Of a stretch of 64,000 bases of DNA, positions 51,801 through 60,381 are shown piece after piece. Origin of the DNA: Prosthecobacter debontii (GTDB lineage Bacteria > Verrucomicrobiota > Verrucomicrobiia > Verrucomicrobiales > Verrucomicrobiaceae); contig CAMAQH010000001.1 of NCBI GenBank assembly GCA_945860295.1, positions 1-64,000 of the forward strand. Direction: 5' to 3'. A program made the position numbers and the translations under genes. The notes under the pieces were generated by a model that made no database searches, was not told where the DNA came from, and saw nothing but the letters and a program-made list of their open reading frames with translations. Within the stretch, counting starts at the first letter, position 1; each line of letters starts with the position of its first letter.

Positions 51801-52697
51801 TTTGTCGCTCCAAGTGCGATACTTTGGCTTCGCTCCCGGCTTCGCGTCATCAAGCTGCGGCACGAGCCACTTCAAGCCGTCGAGATTGTCGAGCAGGCGG
51901 CCTTCGGCGTCTTCGTTTGTGTGATTCAGAATGCCAATTGGGCCGCTGTAGCCGCTGGCGCGGATTTGGCGCTGCACCTTCACATCCTGCGTGCCGACAC
52001 CGAGCGGGAGGATCTTGCGGCCTTTCGTATCGCCCGCGATGTCCATGCCGTTGAGGTTGAGGCAGAGGAGATGCGGCTTCATGGCCTCGATGGCCTTTGG
52101 CAGGCGGTCGAGGTGGCTGTGGCCGTGGTGGAGGTTGTAGATGATGCCGATGTTCTTGATGCCATGTGCCTTCAGCCCCTGGCAGACGGCGATCATGTTT
52201 TCCGGTTCGCCACCCCAGCCGCCGTGATTGTAGATGCCGACTGAACATACGAAGGGCACAGCGGCCTCGCAGATTGGTTTGAAACGAGCGATCTCTTTCT
52301 CGATGCGGCTTTGTTGATCTGCCTCATCCTTCACCGGAATCGCGCCACCGCCGCCGCTGATCCAAAGCTGGGGATGTACATCGAAGCGTTTGAAAAGCTC
52401 GAGTGCCTTTTTTGCCTCGTCATTGATCGCGCCTGGAAACCACCAGCCCATCAGCTTGATGTGATGCTTCTTGAGTGCGTTCAGTTCATCGTCCCATTGC
52501 GGGATGTGCTCGGCGCGGTAGTCATAGACAAATTTTTTCACGCCCATCTTCTCGAGCATTGCCGCACGTTCCTCCGGGCCGCGCTTCTTCGCGTCAAACG
52601 GCACGATGCACCACGCGGCTAGATTAGATTTGTCGAAGAGATCGGTGGCGGAGAGTGAGCCAACGAAAAGAAGGAAAAAGATAAGACGGAAGAGCAT
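48822..52697 (-). CDS. Giant exported TIM-barrel / LamG / propeller / cupredoxin fusion
   Basis: A 1291-residue protein from the ATG at 52697, with a signal peptide (MLFRLIFFLLFVGSLSA). In order: a sugar-isomerase/AP-endonuclease-type TIM barrel (about 20-300), a LamG-like jelly roll (about 330-500), a DUF6797-like region (about 570-720), and a glucose/sorbosone dehydrogenase-like propeller (about 730-1090). The last domain is an azurin/plastocyanin-type cupredoxin whose ligands are His in DVVPHNW and C-T-F-P-G-H-W-M-V-M at the end (Cys, His, Met). It follows the amidohydrolase by 43 bp. Sugar oxidation with electron transfer to copper is inferred from the architecture. Confidence 0.87.
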   Translation of the reverse strand: MLFRLIFFLLFVGSLSATDLFDKSNLAAWCIVPFDAKKRGPEERAAMLEKMGVKKFVYDYRAEHIPQWDDELNALKKHHIKLMGWWFPGAINDEAKKALELFKRFDVHPQLWISGGGGAIPVKDEADQQSRIEKEIARFKPICEAAVPFVCSVGIYNHGGWGGEPENMIAVCQGLKAHGIKNIGIIYNLHHGHSHLDRLPKAIEAMKPHLLCLNLNGMDIAGDTKGRKILPLGVGTQDVKVQRQIRASGYSGPIGILNHTNEDAEGRLLDNLDGLKWLVPQLDDAKPGAKPKYRTWSDKSAAAGPSITTKLAVVGQGVPSLSKEFGDALKGSYFLLDNEPFRALPLTIECRAKLNSKDRYNILIASDAKSSATHWELYTHAGRGSLALYMPGRGGDFDSQVDVCDGQWHDFLASIDDKSIILWIDGKQVFEKPVQQLKGTSTAGGIAFGSLVDHSIGCAGLIDDVRIARGVMKPRKGNAPRLRMDNTLGLWDFDNLSDLLPPPAPKAADFTPDLPPLNKADNQHWQEFVNRERTFDFYGKQALQFMKQKPPPELIPAFPGMDGGQQGHWGNQNDQTTWKDGRWAASDLGSVFSGVFKGAGVTVNKGVCVRTGGKSAVFDPERMAWRLEWSGGFLKLNDNRHGFMAGAPMDGKVISKQEKKLSGTYRGFFRRDNEVNIVTSETPIPTPGPAQWPQWIETKGELGTQTPFATDRITIPFENPHGTLFFITAHDFFSDGTAAVSTMTGEVWLVKGIDDKLEKLRWKRFATGLHQPLGMKIVKDKLYVLGRDQITCLHDLNGDDEADFYECVTNAMQTSPGGHDFIVGLEADREGRWYFASGNQGLCRITDRDKLEVLGTGFRNPNGLGISADGRFITTSVQEGDWTPATSICQIELGKNEGAHFGAGGPKDGKPPEPVLMYMPRGEDNSASSQVFITSDQWAALKGNNNLIHLSSGGGSAWLMMRQQVKGRWQAAAVKISGNFDSGPQCARFNPKDGHLYVNGMQGWGSYTPKDGCFQRVRFTSGDKPVPVGFEARDNGVLLRFNQPVKDADAAACFAQCWNYKYGAQYGSPEYSVKYADTPGHDPLEVRSVQKLDDGKTLFLEIPQIVTASQVHVRVSTGHDIFLTAHALAEPFTDFPSYSKIAKTNHAAQIGLAAPKPTQPNPWAKGEGGRELVIEAALGLQYMQKQLKAKAGEKLTLIFKNPDVVPHNWLLAKPGSLQKLGEKCNLMITDPQGMQKHYVPESTDVIAYTDMTNQKGEFTIHITAPKEKGDYPYLCTFPGHWMVMNGVLKVE

Positions 52698-52740
52698 GGC
52701 GAAAGAGTGAGTAGTTTTAAACGCGACCAGGATGCAGGAG

Positions 52741-54042
52741 TCATCCCATCTTCGTGGCATTATCCCAGGTGTGTTCTGTGCGGGTGAGTTGGCCGGCTTT
52801 GATGACGCCGCCCTGGAGGACGGCGATGAAACGGCTGCGGTCTTCGAGGAGAGCAATGTCTTTTAAAACATCACCATCGACGATGAGGAGGTCGGCGAGC
52901 TTGCCGGGTTCGACGGTGCCGAATTCGTGGCTACGGCCCATGATCTCGGCGCCGGTTTTGGTGGCGCACATGATGGCCTCCAGCGGTGTGAAGCCGACAT
53001 CCTTCACGAAGAAGGTGATCTCGCGGGCGTAGTCGCCGTGCGGGTTCCAGCCGAAGCCGTAGTCGCCACCGAGGCCGATGCGACCGCCTGCGCGGAGGAT
53101 GCGCAACGCGGAAGCGGTGCCGCCATCGAGCGTTTCCTGATGGCCGTCGATGACGCTTTGAGGTAGGCCGAACTCGGGTCCACGCAGGATGCTGGCTTTT
53201 TCAAAGTAGAGTGCGGGGACACAGGGCACATCGCGCTTCAGGAGAAGTTCCAGGCCTTCGTCGTCGATGAAGGTGCCGTGCTCGATGCAGTCGTAACCGG
53301 CGCGCAGAGCGTTCTTGATGCCCTCGGTGGCGCGGCAGTGGCCGGTGACCTTGAGCTTGTGATTGTGCGCGGTTTGCACCACGGCGTTCATCTCGTCGAA
53401 GTTCATGCACAGCGTGTGATGATCGTTCGTGTCGGGCGATGCGGCATCGCCGGTGGGATAGGTCTTCACCCACTCGATGCCGTCTTTGACGAGCGCACGC
53501 ACGGCGCTGCGGGCGTCCTCGACGCCGTTGATGATGAAGACGAGGCCTTCCATACCGATTTTGCGGAACTCGGGGTTCCAGTCCATCAATCCGCCCGCGC
53601 TGCAAATCTCGCGGCCTGAGGTGGCGAGACGCGGACCGGCAATGAGATCGTTCTCGATGGCCTTCTTGAGCCAGACATCGACATTGAAGAGGCAACCGCC
53701 ACTGCGAGCCGCCGTGTAACCGCATTCGAGCGCGAGCTTCGCATTCACAGCGGTCAGCATACTGACGTATTCGACGGGGTATTTGATGTCGAGGTCCTGG
53801 AGTTCCTGGATGTTGAAGTAGGTGGCGTGGAAGTGAGCCTCGACGAGCCCCGGCAGGATCGTTCCGCCCTTGGCGTCGATGACGCGCGCATCGGGTGGTG
53901 TCTGCGGGGCAGCTTCAGTAGAGCCAGCATAAGTGATGCGACCGTCTTGAACGATCACGGTGGCGGTGGGGATGGCGGGCTTACCCGTGCCATCGACGAG
54001 TTGGCCGTTTTTGACGACGGTGATGCCTAGTTGGAGCTTCAT
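52741..54042 (-). CDS. Amidohydrolase, imidazolonepropionase-like
   Basis: A 433-residue metal-dependent amidohydrolase. It shows the H-x-H motif in LVEAHFHATY, a second metal-site region in GHCRATEGI and CIEHGTF, the catalytic Asp in GLGGDYGFG, and the typical end EPGKLADLLIVDGD. It hydrolyses cyclic amides or related C-N bonds in the cytoplasm; no signal is seen. It is upstream of the cupredoxin fusion gene in one operon and its start is 75 bp from the end of the AraC-type gene. The substrate is unknown. Confidence 0.88.
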   Translation of the reverse strand: MKLQLGITVVKNGQLVDGTGKPAIPTATVIVQDGRITYAGSTEAAPQTPPDARVIDAKGGTILPGLVEAHFHATYFNIQELQDLDIKYPVEYVSMLTAVNAKLALECGYTAARSGGCLFNVDVWLKKAIENDLIAGPRLATSGREICSAGGLMDWNPEFRKIGMEGLVFIINGVEDARSAVRALVKDGIEWVKTYPTGDAASPDTNDHHTLCMNFDEMNAVVQTAHNHKLKVTGHCRATEGIKNALRAGYDCIEHGTFIDDEGLELLLKRDVPCVPALYFEKASILRGPEFGLPQSVIDGHQETLDGGTASALRILRAGGRIGLGGDYGFGWNPHGDYAREITFFVKDVGFTPLEAIMCATKTGAEIMGRSHEFGTVEPGKLADLLIVDGDVLKDIALLEDRSRFIAVLQGGVIKAGQLTRTEHTWDNATKMG

Positions 54043-54117
54043 GGTTGGCAGAAGCTATCAGGTGCAGCGCGGGCGTTCTAGTGACAGGACGGCATCCTTT
54101 GGAAGAAAAACGGCGCT

Positions 54118-54930
54118 CTAGGTTGTGTAGCGAGTGCGGTAGTCCCGAGGCGTCAGGCCTGTCTCGCGATGGAACTCGCGTGTGAAGTGGCTTTGATCGC
54201 AGAAGCCATGATGAAGGGCGATCTCTGCCAATGCCTGACGAGTGCTGACCAGCGTGCGGCAGGCTAGACGCACGCGCAGGCGGCGCAGATATTGCTGTGG
54301 TGTCATGTGGATGGTTCGCGAGAAGCGCCGCTCGAAGGCCCGCAGGGAAGAGCCCGCCAGCGCGGCCAGCCGCGTGTTTTCCACCGGCTCATGGTAGTGC
54401 TGATGAATGAAGGCAATCACTTTGGCCAGCGCCGCCTCTGCCGAATCAGGCTGAATATTTGCCGTCGGCGCGGAATGCGTGATGCCCACAGAGCCGTTAA
54501 TCTGTCCGGCCTTGTCATGAAGCGGCAGTTTCGTCGTGTGACTCCAAACAGCCGTGTGATCGAAGCGGCCCACCAGCTCGACGCGGTTGATGATGCGTTC
54601 GCCGGCCAGCACTCGCTCGTCGTCCTGCTGATACTGATTGGCGAGGTGGGCAGGGGAAAGATCGAAGTCCGTGCTACCCACCACCTGATTACGCTCGTCG
54701 AGCGAGTAGTTCATGAGGAACCCGCGGCTGACCCACAAATACACGCCATGACGGTTCTTCACCCAGAACTGCACGTCAGCGAGAAAGTCGAACAGCTCCC
54801 AGACCTCTCTCCTGGATGAGGACAGGGCATGGATCGGGCTGACGGGTTTGTCGGGCATGTCACTCCAATGCAAGCAGGCGCAAGGCTTCACGACAAGGCG
54901 TGATTCGTTTCGGACCTCTGGTTGACGCAT
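54118..54930 (-). CDS. AraC-family regulator with PAS sensor
   Basis: Up to 270 residues; an internal ATG at 54858 is an alternative start. The N-terminal PAS-like fold includes FWVKNRHGVYLWVSRGFL and VVGSTDFDL and may bind a ligand or cofactor. The C-terminal about 100 residues hold two helix-turn-helix units (TRLAALAGSSLRAFERRFSR, IALHHGFCDQSHFTREFH) of the AraC/XylS type. It is divergent from the EboE-like gene (25-bp gap) and upstream of the amidohydrolase operon, so it may control one or both. Confidence 0.9.
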   Translation of the reverse strand: MRQPEVRNESRLVVKPCACLHWSDMPDKPVSPIHALSSSRREVWELFDFLADVQFWVKNRHGVYLWVSRGFLMNYSLDERNQVVGSTDFDLSPAHLANQYQQDDERVLAGERIINRVELVGRFDHTAVWSHTTKLPLHDKAGQINGSVGITHSAPTANIQPDSAEAALAKVIAFIHQHYHEPVENTRLAALAGSSLRAFERRFSRTIHMTPQQYLRRLRVRLACRTLVSTRQALAEIALHHGFCDQSHFTREFHRETGLTPRDYRTRYTT

Positions 54931-54955
54931 GGCGTGTCGCTTGGCACGCTAAAGG

Positions 54956-56134
54956 ATGCTTCTCAATCACGGCATCCATCTCGGCTACTGCACCAATATC
55001 CACCGCGGAGAAACGTGGGAGGAGACGTGGCGTGGGCTGAAGGATTACACGCTGCGGGTGAAGGATCGTGTCAGCGATGGGAAGCCTTATGGCATCGGTC
55101 TGAGATTGAGCGAACAGGCAGCGCGTGAACTGAGCGCGCCAGGAAAGGTGGCTGAGTTTAAGGCCTGGCTGGAAGCGAATCACTGCTATGTCTTTACCAT
55201 CAATGGTTTCCCATACGGCTCATTTCACGGCACACGGGTGAAGGAGCAGGTGTTTAAACCCGATTGGTCCACGAAGGAACGCTTGGTCTACACCAACCTA
55301 CTCTTTGATCTCTTGGCTGAGCTTTTACCAGCAGGGGTGAGTGGCAGTGTGAGCACGCTTCCTGGATCGCATAAGACGTTTGGGATTGGTTCCGAGGAAC
55401 TGACGGCCATCTTTGAAAACCTGCGCCTTTGCCGTGAGCACATTGAAAAGCTTTGTGTGGCCACGGGGCACGATCTTCACTTGGGCTTGGAGCCTGAGCC
55501 GCTAGGCCTGTTCGAGACGAGTGGCGAGACCCTGAAGTTTTTTGGCCTCTACTTCGATCGTTTTCCACAAGACAAAGACTTTTTTAAGTTTGTCGGCCTC
55601 AATTATGACACCTGCCATTTGGCCATTGAGTATGAGACGCCAAAGCGTGCTCTATCTCGGATCACGGGGGCAGGGATCCGATTGAGTAAACTGCATTTCA
55701 GCTCTGCGCTGAGGCTCACGCCAACGCCTGAGATGGTGGAGAAGTTACGGGCTTTTGATGAGCCGGTGTATTTTCATCAAGTCATCGCCAGCTATGGTCC
55801 CACGGAGCCTTTGCGGCGCTTCAAGGATCTGGCAGATGCACTGGCCTTTGCGCAGACAAATCCACAGGAGGTGGGTGAGGAATGGCGCGTGCATTTCCAT
55901 ATCCCACTTCATGCTGAGCCTGTGGATGGTTTTGAGAGCACCCGAGATCACATTCAGGGAGCCATGGATTGGCTGTCTCAAAACCCAACCAAGTGTCAGC
56001 ACATTGAAATGGAAACCTACACCTGGGAGGTTTTACCGCCCGAGATGAGGGCAGGGGATGTGGTGGATCAGCTGGTCAAAGAATACGACTGGACGCTCGC
56101 TGAATTGCGTGAGCGAGGGCTGGCGGAGGCGTGA
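54956..56134 (+). CDS. eboE: EboE-like sugar isomerase/endonuclease-fold protein
   Basis: A 392-residue TIM-barrel protein similar to EboE. It begins with HLGYCTNIHRGETWEET and has SVSTLPGSHK, LHLGLEPEPLG and NYDTCHLAIEYE, which carry the His/Glu/Asp metal ligands of the AP-endonuclease-2 fold. In Ebo gene clusters EboE sits with a prenyltransferase and a dehydroquinate-synthase-like protein in a poorly understood metabolite export pathway. Here it is alone. The start at 54956 is supported by the family N-terminus. Confidence 0.8.
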   Translation: MLLNHGIHLGYCTNIHRGETWEETWRGLKDYTLRVKDRVSDGKPYGIGLRLSEQAARELSAPGKVAEFKAWLEANHCYVFTINGFPYGSFHGTRVKEQVFKPDWSTKERLVYTNLLFDLLAELLPAGVSGSVSTLPGSHKTFGIGSEELTAIFENLRLCREHIEKLCVATGHDLHLGLEPEPLGLFETSGETLKFFGLYFDRFPQDKDFFKFVGLNYDTCHLAIEYETPKRALSRITGAGIRLSKLHFSSALRLTPTPEMVEKLRAFDEPVYFHQVIASYGPTEPLRRFKDLADALAFAQTNPQEVGEEWRVHFHIPLHAEPVDGFESTRDHIQGAMDWLSQNPTKCQHIEMETYTWEVLPPEMRAGDVVDQLVKEYDWTLAELRERGLAEA

Positions 56135-56181
56135 CAATGCCGGTTGCCATTTGCTGCTGATGAACACACTTTGCCAGCCGT

Positions 56182-56586
56182 ATGGAAAACAACACACCTC
56201 CTCCAGACGGCGACGCACCTGTCACAGATGCAGTGGGACCTTCCAAAGAAGAACGCACGATGGCTATGATTTGTCACCTTCTACCGCTCGTAGGCTGCCT
56301 CGTGCCGGCGCTTCCGATTTTAAATATCGTCGCTCCTCTTGTGCTCTGGCTGATCAAGAAAGACTCGATGCCCTTTGTGAACGATCAGGGTAAGGAGGTG
56401 CTCAACTTCCAGATCACGGTGAGCATCATCATCTTTGCCTGCATGCTCACATTCTGGCTACTGCTCCCCATCGGTATCGCCTTTGTGGTTGGCATTGGTG
56501 CCCTAGTGATGATGATCATCGCGGCGATCCAGTCCAATGAAGGCAAACCTTACCGTTATCCCTTCACGCTAAGGCTGATCAAGTGA
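56182..56586 (+). CDS. DUF4870 (Tic20-like) membrane protein
   Basis: A 134-residue protein with a soluble acidic N-terminus (PPPDGDAPVTDAVG) and three hydrophobic helices. The first helix follows SKEERTMAMICHLLPLVG, then LVLWLIKKDSMPFVNDQGKEVLNFQ matches the DUF4870 pattern. The function is unknown; members are small membrane proteins distantly like Tic20. It is separated from the next gene by 1 bp, so the two are cotranslated. Confidence 0.85.
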   Translation: MENNTPPPDGDAPVTDAVGPSKEERTMAMICHLLPLVGCLVPALPILNIVAPLVLWLIKKDSMPFVNDQGKEVLNFQITVSIIIFACMLTFWLLLPIGIAFVVGIGALVMMIIAAIQSNEGKPYRYPFTLRLIK

Positions 56587-56587
56587 T

Positions 56588-56908
56588 ATGAGCACCGAGC
56601 CTTCCCCCAGCAAAGCAAACACGCTCTGGTCCGAGCTGCGTGCGGCGCTGGACTTGGTGCTGGATTTTTCCTTCCAGCATTTTGTTACACCGCGCCTGAT
56701 CCGGCTGCTTTATGCACTGAGTCTGATGGCGGCTGTGCTGGCGACACTGACTTGGATGTTCAGCGGTTTTACCCAGAGTCTGTTTTACGGCATGTTCACC
56801 TTTGTCACCGGGCCTGTGGCTTTCGTCATTTATATCTTGAGTGCACGGGTGGTGATGGAGGTGATCTTAGCTATCTTCCTGATCGCGGAAAAGCTGCGTG
56901 AGAAGTGA
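56588..56908 (+). CDS. DUF4282-like membrane protein
   Basis: A 106-residue protein with two or three transmembrane helices; the segment FDFSFQHFVTPRLIRLLY-type (here LDFSFQHFVTPRLIRLLYAL) and GPVAFVIYILSARVVMEVILA are the DUF4282 hallmarks. The role is unknown. It starts 1 bp after the stop of the DUF4870 gene, which supports a shared membrane function for the pair. Confidence 0.85.
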   Translation: MSTEPSPSKANTLWSELRAALDLVLDFSFQHFVTPRLIRLLYALSLMAAVLATLTWMFSGFTQSLFYGMFTFVTGPVAFVIYILSARVVMEVILAIFLIAEKLREK

Positions 56909-56927
56909 TAGCGCGCGCACAAACTTC

Positions 56928-57131
56928 TTACAACTCACTTGCCAGAGCCTGACGCATTCCTCTGGAAAGGTGGGACAATGCATCCAGACAATGGTAATCT
57001 GCTCGCAGTTCACAGTCGTTACTTTCAGACAGCGGTTTGACCTTCATGGTTGTTGGCTGACCTACGATAACGCGCGGCGGATCGAGATATCCGCCTCGCT
57101 TATTTTTCAGAGCCGACCTGAAATTGCGCAA
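56928..57131 (-). other. Uncertain small ORF in a 360-bp gap
   Basis: The gap 56909-57268 contains a minus-strand frame reading GGYLDPPRVIVGQPTTMKVKPL and ALSHLSRGMRQALASEL, with a plausible protein-like end. The only start is a TTG at 57131 and no family is recognised. The right part (about 57180-57260) is AT-rich and probably holds the promoter for the gene at 57269. I give the ORF low weight. Confidence 0.3.
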
Positions 57132-57268
57132 TGCCTCAAAAAACGAGAAGTGCCGTATGACGAATCTGCAAATTTTCGCAAATAGTCGAAGTATCTGCTT
57201 TAATTTTTGATACAGGATAATATTTTCAATAGTTAAACCAGCATTGCAGAAATCTAAACCTTTCGTTT

Positions 57269-59530
57269 GTGGCTAGTTCAGACCCTTCCTTCATCACTCC
57301 GGCTGCTGCGCCTATGCCAGCCAGTCCGGATCGGGGTAATCCGTTTCTCAGCAACGTTTGCCGTTCGCCATGGGACTTGGATGGGTCTGTGGATGGCCTG
57401 AATGCCGAGGTCCTAGATCAGCTTGTGGATGCTGTCGAGGCGCGTGCAGGCGGTTCGCTGGTCCTGTTGACCGCACCGCGTGCTGGTTATGGAAAAACTC
57501 ACCTTCTAGGGCGTGTCGCTGCGGCGACTGCACAGCAGGCGGTGATGGTGCCGCTGGCTTTTCGAGCCGGTGATGCATTGACGCTGACTACACTGGTGGG
57601 GCGCGGCATTGAGTCTCTGAGCCAGGCGGCTGGGGAGCATGCAGACTGGACGCGACTGCGCGAGTCGAGTGCTCAGGTGGTCACGCTGTTGCTGCACCGT
57701 CTGATCGAGAGTGGTCAGCTCGCCTGTGCGAATCCCAGTCAGGCACTCAACGTGCTGGCTGGCCCAGTGGTGGAGATTTTTGCTGCTCAGGGAAAGGCCC
57801 GAATGATCGGCGAATGGATCGGCAAGAATCGTGACAGCCTGCGTGGCCCACTGGCCATGCTCGCGGCAAAATCACTGCCTCTGCACGCCGAGCTGCTGGA
57901 TGGCTGGATCGCTGCCATGCTGGATCAAAGTTATGACGGCGGCCTGACAGGCGTGGCCGAGATGCAGGAGCTGGCTTCAGCCGATGCGGATACGGGTTTG
58001 CCTGCTTGGCTGTGTCTGCTTTCCATTTGGCGGCCCGTGGTTTTGTTGGTTGATCATTTGGATGGCCTGTGTCGGAATCCTCAAGCTGGAGTCTCTATCG
58101 CCACGCTGCTCATGGACCTTGTGGACTGCCATCAGGTGCATGTGCTGCTGAGTCTAAATCAGGATGTTTGGCAGGCCACGTTTGGCCATCATTTACCCAG
58201 CGCGCTGGAGGATCGCCTGACGACCAGCCAGGTTATGCTGCATGGTCTGAGCGAAGCGGACGCTCAGTCATTGTTACGTTTGCGGCTAACTCAAAGCAGT
58301 CTGGATGCAGCTGGGCAAGCTGAGTTTGAAGCCTTCGTCTGCGTCAATTGTCACTTCCTTGGTCGCCCTATCGGATCGGTTTCTGCACGAGCTTTTTTGC
58401 GACATTGCGCGCGTCAGTGGGAGATTTTTCAAATGGAACAGCCAGCTCCGGCAGGCAGCCCTTTCCCCGTGCTACCCGAAGCCTTGGTTGAAGAGGACAC
58501 TGCCATCCCGCGCATGACTGAGGAGATCGAGGAAGAGATGCCGCTAAGTGTGCCGGTTCTCCCCGATCTATTTGATACGGATACGGCGATCGAGATGCAG
58601 ATCATGGCTAAAGGCCTGGCCGAGCCACGCCCTGCGCTGTCCCAGGATGAGGTCGTCGCCACGCACCCGCCTTTGCCAGTCGCGTCCCTCATTAAAGATG
58701 AGGACAGCGTGGAAGTTTGGCACAGCACGCCGGGCATGGCTGCGGCTAACAACGGCGTTGGACCAACGGCAGATGCGTTTGTCAAATTGCGCGAAATGCT
58801 CGCTCGCTTGCGCCAGCCTGGTAGTCAGGTCGCTTTAGCTTCCGTCGCCGGTGTGCAAGCTAGCGATCAGAGTCACTTCCGAGTGCCGGTAGCTACCGGC
58901 ACTCCATACCTCCCTGCAGCGGCGACACCTACCATCAAGACCGCACCCGATGCTCTCAAGGGCCGCTTCCAGGCGCTGCGTCTGCAAATGAGCACTGAGG
59001 TTCAATCACAGCCGTTGAATTACGCGAAGATTGCCGATCTCATCCGTCTTGCCGGGCGTGGCTTTCCACTCGTCAGATTCAGCGAGCACGAGCTGCCAAG
59101 TCTCACGGGTCGCTACGCCATGTTCTGGGCGCTTCAGGGCGTGGAGATTCTCTTTGGCCTCGCGCCGTTCACCGACGTCGCTTACTGGCGCACGCTCAGC
59201 GGTTTCGCTGCGGGACGACTCGCGAATCTAGCCATACAAGCTGAGCGCGAGTCACGCCCGCCACCGAGGTTGAAATTGGTTTCCTTCAAAACGGAGCGCG
59301 AACAGCTCGCCTGGCAGAATCTCACCCACAGCCAGACCCTTTCTGCGCCGCTCGTCGGGATCACGGACATCGTGCATCTCGACATGAACAGTCTCGCCTC
59401 CCTATACGCCATGCAGCGTATTATTAATGAAGCCGAGTCTGGCACACTCCAGGCCGAGCCCACTCAAGTCATGACGGTGCTGGCTCGTGAGCTGGACTTT
59501 TTCTGGAAACGAATCACGCGGGCCGGGTAA
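57269..59530 (+). CDS. P-loop ATPase-like protein of unknown function
   Basis: A 753-residue cytoplasmic protein from a GTG at 57269. Walker A is APRAGYGKTHLL (about 69-80), the Walker B-like segment is VVLLVDHLDGL near residue 255, and a sensor-like VLLSLNQDVW follows, so residues about 25-390 form an AAA/STAND-type ATPase. A loose acidic and Pro/Ala-rich linker (about 390-560) contains a 24-bp DNA palindrome. A conserved-looking helical C-terminal domain (about 570-750) has no name I know. It is followed by an Opp-type ATPase and RodA on the same strand, hinting at an envelope or growth role. Confidence 0.7.
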   Translation: MASSDPSFITPAAAPMPASPDRGNPFLSNVCRSPWDLDGSVDGLNAEVLDQLVDAVEARAGGSLVLLTAPRAGYGKTHLLGRVAAATAQQAVMVPLAFRAGDALTLTTLVGRGIESLSQAAGEHADWTRLRESSAQVVTLLLHRLIESGQLACANPSQALNVLAGPVVEIFAAQGKARMIGEWIGKNRDSLRGPLAMLAAKSLPLHAELLDGWIAAMLDQSYDGGLTGVAEMQELASADADTGLPAWLCLLSIWRPVVLLVDHLDGLCRNPQAGVSIATLLMDLVDCHQVHVLLSLNQDVWQATFGHHLPSALEDRLTTSQVMLHGLSEADAQSLLRLRLTQSSLDAAGQAEFEAFVCVNCHFLGRPIGSVSARAFLRHCARQWEIFQMEQPAPAGSPFPVLPEALVEEDTAIPRMTEEIEEEMPLSVPVLPDLFDTDTAIEMQIMAKGLAEPRPALSQDEVVATHPPLPVASLIKDEDSVEVWHSTPGMAAANNGVGPTADAFVKLREMLARLRQPGSQVALASVAGVQASDQSHFRVPVATGTPYLPAAATPTIKTAPDALKGRFQALRLQMSTEVQSQPLNYAKIADLIRLAGRGFPLVRFSEHELPSLTGRYAMFWALQGVEILFGLAPFTDVAYWRTLSGFAAGRLANLAIQAERESRPPPRLKLVSFKTEREQLAWQNLTHSQTLSAPLVGITDIVHLDMNSLASLYAMQRIINEAESGTLQAEPTQVMTVLARELDFFWKRITRAG
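58881..58904. repeat. 24-bp perfect palindrome within a coding region
   Basis: GAGTGCCGGTAG and its exact reverse complement sit back to back. They encode VPVATGT in the flexible linker of the P-loop protein without breaking the frame. This looks like a single REP-type palindrome tolerated in an unstructured segment. Confidence 0.7.
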
Positions 59531-59584
59531 AACAATTTGTGCCGCAGCGTGACAGTCAGCAGGACTGGCGTAATTTCTGCGCCC

Positions 59585-60367
59585 ATGGCTCTACTTCGTG
59601 TCGAAAATCTCCAGGTTCATTTCCCCATCCGCTCCGTCTGGGGAAAGCATGATGTGGTGAAAGCGGTGGAGGGCGTGAGTTTTGAAATTACTGAAGGAAA
59701 AACACTCGGGCTGGTAGGCGAGAGCGGTAGTGGTAAATCCACTGTTTCTCGTGCGCTGATGAAGCTCCTCCCGCCCACTGGCGGCACAGCGCATTATCGT
59801 GGGCAGGAAATCCTAGCGATGCCCGAGTCCGTCTTCCGTCCGCTGCGCAGGGAACTGCAGATGATCTTTCAAGATCCTATCGGCTCGCTGAATCCGCGCA
59901 TGACGATTGAGTTCATCATTGCAGAGCCTCAGACGATTCATTACAAAGACAAGTCACGCAGCGAGCGGCGCGATGTCTCAGCCGCTTTGCTAAAGCGCGT
60001 GGGTTTGCCAGAGGACTCGCTCAATCGCTACCCGCATGAGTTTAGCGGCGGGCAGCGGCAGCGCATTGGTATTGCTCGGGCACTTGCTGTGCGTCCGCAG
60101 TTTCTCATTTGTGACGAGCCTGTCAGTGCTCTGGATGTCAGCGTCCAGGCTTCGATCTTAAATCTGCTCAAGGATTTGCAGGACGAGTTCAAACTCACTT
60201 ATCTTTTCATCGCTCATGACCTCGCCGTCGTTCGGTACATGAGTGATTCCATCATCGTGATGAACCGCGGTGTTGTCGTTGAGAGTGGTAATGCTGACGA
60301 TGTCTGCGAGCGCCCGCAGCATGAATACACCCGCAAGCTCATCGCCTCCATCCCTGTACTTGGTTAG
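59585..60367 (+). CDS. Oligopeptide-type ABC transporter ATPase (OppF/DppF-like)
   Basis: A 260-residue ATP-binding subunit from the ATG at 59585. Walker A is GLVGESGSGKST, Q-loop MIFQDPIGSLNPRM, signature FSGGQRQRIGIARAL, Walker B LICDEPVSALDVS and H-loop AHDLAVV. The sequence class is the OppF/DppF group that powers peptide uptake. It begins 54 bp after the P-loop protein and ends 14 bp before rodA. No permease or binding-protein gene is adjacent, which is unusual; its partners must be elsewhere. Confidence 0.92.
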   Translation: MALLRVENLQVHFPIRSVWGKHDVVKAVEGVSFEITEGKTLGLVGESGSGKSTVSRALMKLLPPTGGTAHYRGQEILAMPESVFRPLRRELQMIFQDPIGSLNPRMTIEFIIAEPQTIHYKDKSRSERRDVSAALLKRVGLPEDSLNRYPHEFSGGQRQRIGIARALAVRPQFLICDEPVSALDVSVQASILNLLKDLQDEFKLTYLFIAHDLAVVRYMSDSIIVMNRGVVVESGNADDVCERPQHEYTRKLIASIPVLG

Positions 60368-60381
60368 ACATTCAGCGTTCC

